NCBI RefSeq assembly: GCF_000003605.2
Contig: NW_003141308.1
Coordinates: 558,646 to 622,645 of the forward strand
Direction: 5' to 3'
Length of the DNA stretch: 64,000 nucleotides
DNA from: Saccoglossus kowalevskii
Taxonomy: Eukaryota; Hemichordata; Enteropneusta; Harrimaniidae
The notes beneath the pieces are model-generated. The model was not told where the DNA came from, did not search any database, and was given only the letters and a program-made list of their open reading frames with translations. Positions 61,197-64,000 of this stretch are shown one piece after another (within the stretch, counting starts at the first letter, position 1; every line of letters starts with the position of its first letter). Position numbers and translations under genes: made by a program.

Positions 61197-62353
61197 GCAT
61201 CTCTTTTTGACAACCCAAGAATGCACAATTTATAAGGTCTGTGTACATTAAGAAAATAATTGACCAAAAATCTCCTGATTGGGAAATATTCTAATATTTT
61301 AACCTAATGTGTTCACACCTATGTAAATATTTTTGGTTCTTATGAAATAAGTGTGGGTTATTTTGAGTTGTGAACTTTGCTCGGCTGCAGAGCTGACGTG
61401 TAGGCGTGAGTGGCGCCTTTTCCGGCCGAACGTCATCAGACCTCACTGTGACTGGTTTGAGGGACTGTGGAGGGAGCAACTCAGACGACCTTGTCAGGCT
61501 AAATAGTAGCCAGTACCGAAAAAACTTTTTCCTCTCACTCGAACCACATCGTCCGTATCGCACAGTTTGTTCGTGCCGACTTATAGTTTGAAGGGGTGAC
61601 CCGAAACAAACGTTCCTTGGCGAGAGAAGATGCCTGAACCAAAGACACTAGGAAATATTTTCTAGTGTCTTTGCTCGAACAAGAACAAGTGGTGGTGAAT
61701 AAACATTGCATTGTCTTGAGTTTATCTTTGAAACTTACTAGTATGCGCACATAGATCAAACATGTACTGTTTATTTTTGCAGATACTATTTGCCTTGTCT
61801 GTCCTCAGAAATGCTGAATTTTAACCAACTTACGTGACATTATATGTTATTTCAACTTCAGCATATGAAAGTTGATATCACTCTCCATCAATTAAAAAAA
61901 ATTTTAAAAACCTAATTTTCAATGCGAATAATACTCTTGCTACCTTAATCGCGATTTATGGCAATATAATAACATGTTCTATGACGTAAATCAATCTAAA
62001 AATGGGTGATGGTTGTTCAGATTTCATGTAGACACTGTTTCACGCGTGTGGCACGTGGCGTGGGACCCATATCAAACGCTGTGCGATTAATAACACCATT
62101 TAATTGCGTGCAATCTGGTTATTATAGGTTATAGTTAAAAATCAGTTTATAGAAAGCTAGGAATGTCCATGGACAAACGTCAGGGTCTTGTCGTTTTTAA
62201 TCTATCGCCTAGCTTAAGAAGGAAGATGTACAACGGCGATTTGAAGGAAGGATCAGTGGATCAGGGGATTATCATGATTTCAACAGCTTGCTGCTGACTC
62301 GCACTGTTCATCACATCTGCTGATTCCAGTCCTGAATTTAGATGCCGGTTAAC
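61197..62353. other. Intergenic DNA between TMEM254 and the exostosin gene
   Basis: The two genes converge here. A CpG-richer block lies at 61370-61640. A near-perfect 32-nt palindrome lies at 61641-61672 (arms AAAGACACTAG / CTAGTGTCTTT). A reversed copy of the GATATGGGTCCCA motif is near 62070. Confidence 0.5.
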
Positions 62354-62719
62354 TCAGTATTCGTCGATATAACGAAAACTACTCTTCTTTCCCGTAGTTC
62401 TCTGCATTATTTCATATAGAGCCATACTTAGTGCATCATCGCCACCCTTGTCACCATAGAAACCATATTGAAGAAGATGTGCAACTTGGCGTAGTTTATC
62501 CTGCATCTTTTCGATGCGTTCTTTTGGAACTTTTGCTAAGTAATCAACTATGCTTGTGTTTGTAGTTTCCAGTTCGTTTTTGTCAACAAAAAGGGAAAAT
62601 TCGTCATAATTGATTCTGTCTTCGAAAGGATATATAACGTCTTTTAGGAATCGCACAGGAATACATCCACTGAGAACTGAATCGTAGAATGACTTTCGGG
62701 TGGGACTATCTCCCCAAGG
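62354..62719 (-). CDS. Exostosin-like last exon and stop
   Basis: 121 codons and TGA at 62356-62354. Starts PWGDSPTRKSF; ends SFRYIDEY. Confidence 0.92.
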   Translation of the reverse strand, partial: PWGDSPTRKSFYDSVLSGCIPVRFLKDVIYPFEDRINYDEFSLFVDKNELETTNTSIVDYLAKVPKERIEKMQDKLRQVAHLLQYGFYGDKGGDDALSMALYEIMQRTTGKKSSFRYIDEY

Positions 62720-63963
62720 CTGAAAAATGAAATATTCCAATTAATTTAGTAGAAAAATCGCGCAAGACATATTCAGATATTGTATTCTAGTAATTAAACT
62801 AGTGTCCTCTATATCGTAATACGTGTTGCTTTTGTATGATTTATTCATTAATGTGAAAATAACTCAAATATGCTGAATCAATGTCGTACAGTTTCTCTGT
62901 TTGCGATGATCTCAACCCCTCTCAAATGTGGAAACCCGTATATAAAGACACCACATCACATGCAACACTGTGAGATGCTGTATAAACAGCCATGCGTGAC
63001 AATCATACCTGTAAACAGAAGACTGACTGTTGCATGAAGTCAATAACTTTACGGGACGTTTCCTCCATACACTCCCTTGTGTGAAAGTATACTCCCCTGT
63101 GTCGACCCGTTGCATTTTCCTCTTTCTGGAGGTCTTGTCGGAGCTTAACTCGGAAGCTTTGCGTACGTCGCACACCTGCACACATCAAGACCAAAATACT
63201 CCGCGATACGTTGAAACGCGGAACAGCGTCCTCTGTGGTGAAGTGTGCATAACTTGGATACGGGACAACGATTACTTCGTCTTCGTGACCATCTCGTTTA
63301 AACGCCACCCTCGATCGGCGACGCTGCTCCTGTTCAATCATCAGATACAGAATATGTTTCGAATGAGCACTGCGAAGTAAAGGACATCCACTAGAGCAGT
63401 GTTCTCGTTCAATTTTGCCCAAAGCCATGAAATGGGGCTTGGTTTTGATGAACGGTAAATTAAGCGAATATTCCCAGAACTTATTGTTCAAATCTCCAGC
63501 TGTTACGCCAGGCGTGTAACGATCGTGGCAGAAACACTTTAACCCAGCGTAGTATGGCAAATAAAACAAATCAGCATCGGACGCATTCAGCGTTCTTTGA
63601 GTGCTGTTTAGCAGTTTGTGGTGAATTATAGGTTCCAGTGCGAACTGGTGTGTGAAGTGGTAGCTTATGTTATTGTCGGTCCATAGCATTTTTCCAAAAC
63701 CACCATCCTGTAAGTGTATGCATTCCCCGCGAACTTTAGTATGTACACAGTCCAGAATATCCTCGTTAAATGCAGCCGGCATGTCATAAACATATATTTT
63801 AGCCCCGCTCGTTTGTATGCGCGACAAGCTCCGGGTCGTCACTGGATCATTCGAACGTTTTCGGTATATGTTAGTATCGTGTTTTATAGTGTTTCTAGCT
63901 GGGGGAAACTTGCGTCGGGGTCTCGGAAATTTCACTGCAAGTCCATTTCCAAGTTTTATAAAC
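62354..63963 (-). CDS. Exostosin-family (GT47) glycosyltransferase, last two coding exons
   Basis: C-terminal 439 residues of a Golgi-type GT47/exostosin-domain glycosyltransferase, which transfers a sugar from a nucleotide donor onto a glycan; the acceptor cannot be inferred. Exons on the minus strand: 63963-63009 and 62719-62354, joined in phase 0 (TTACAG|GTATGATT to TTTTTCAG|CCTTGG). The first exon has a basic stem (RPRRKFPPAR), then AKIYVYDMPAAFNEDIL, SDADLFYLPYYAGLKC, HFMALGKIEREH and VVPYPSYAHF. The second has QPWGDSPTRKSFYDSVLSGC and IPVRFL, then YPFEDRINYDEFSLFV. The GDSPTRK-x(6)-GCIPV block is diagnostic. The acceptor CTTATTCAG at the right edge implies at least one upstream exon with the signal anchor, outside the window. 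It resembles the short single-domain exostosin-like enzymes of invertebrates and plants, not the two-domain EXT1/EXT2. Confidence 0.88.
63009..63963 (-). CDS. Exostosin-like penultimate exon
   Basis: 955 nt, one base plus 318 codons. The acceptor at 63964-63965 is the best fit because the frame is open to it (FIKLGNGLAVKFPRPRR). An alternative AG at CTTGCAG (about 63937) would change the phase. Confidence 0.85.
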
Positions 63964-64000
63964 CTGAATAAGAAGGAAAATAGGAAGAAAAAAAGATTCA

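Noticed and set aside
63030-63971. Plus-strand open frames opposite the exostosin exon
   Set aside because: Antisense to an exon with strong GT47 motifs; no motif of their own.

Overview
The window is eukaryotic, AT-rich, and organised as short exons in long introns with consensus GT/AG junctions. It suggests a marine invertebrate, plausibly a non-vertebrate deuterostome such as an acorn worm or lancelet. The reasons are the gene set (lipase, coiled-coil C1q protein, scramblase, TMEM254, exostosin), several decayed LINEs, and small TTAA-flanked elements. The species cannot be fixed from the sequence alone. Three runs of N (13256-13727, 26704-26753, 39886-40264) are assembly gaps.

Layout. 741-12249 (minus): the 5' four coding exons of a secreted pancreatic-lipase-family enzyme, running off the left edge. 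Its introns hold an old EN+RT LINE (8791-10310) and a fossil that may be a retroelement. 12250-24400: gene-poor intergenic DNA with a 515-bp TTAA-bounded inverted-repeat element (15681-16195) and small tandem repeats. 24524-29151 (plus): a two-exon secreted coiled-coil/C1q-domain protein. 29264-35950: intergenic, dominated by a LINE 3' part (about 31375-33795). 35954-45544 (minus): a seven-exon phospholipid scramblase whose N-terminal exon is an expanded 33-bp coding minisatellite; its introns hold two kinds of TTAA elements and a LINE tail. 45600-54087: intergenic, with LINE and TTAA-element remnants. 54088-60735 (plus): a complete four-exon TMEM254 homologue. 60736-62353: intergenic, with a 255-bp fold-back element. 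62354-63963 (minus): the last two coding exons of an exostosin/GT47 glycosyltransferase, running off the right edge.

The five host genes are unrelated neighbours, not an operon or cluster; each was assembled by matching splice phases by eye. All reading frames join without a shift across the proposed introns, which is the main evidence for these models. Family assignments rest on recalled motifs, not on a database search.

The least ordinary items are the scramblase (repeat-rich N-terminus, with a C-terminal calcium-loop segment that has lost most acidic ligands), a second unrelated minisatellite in the adjacent intron, and a set of short TTAA-bounded elements whose ends share a TTAAAG...GTCGTC signature. 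I found no convincing wholly new system.
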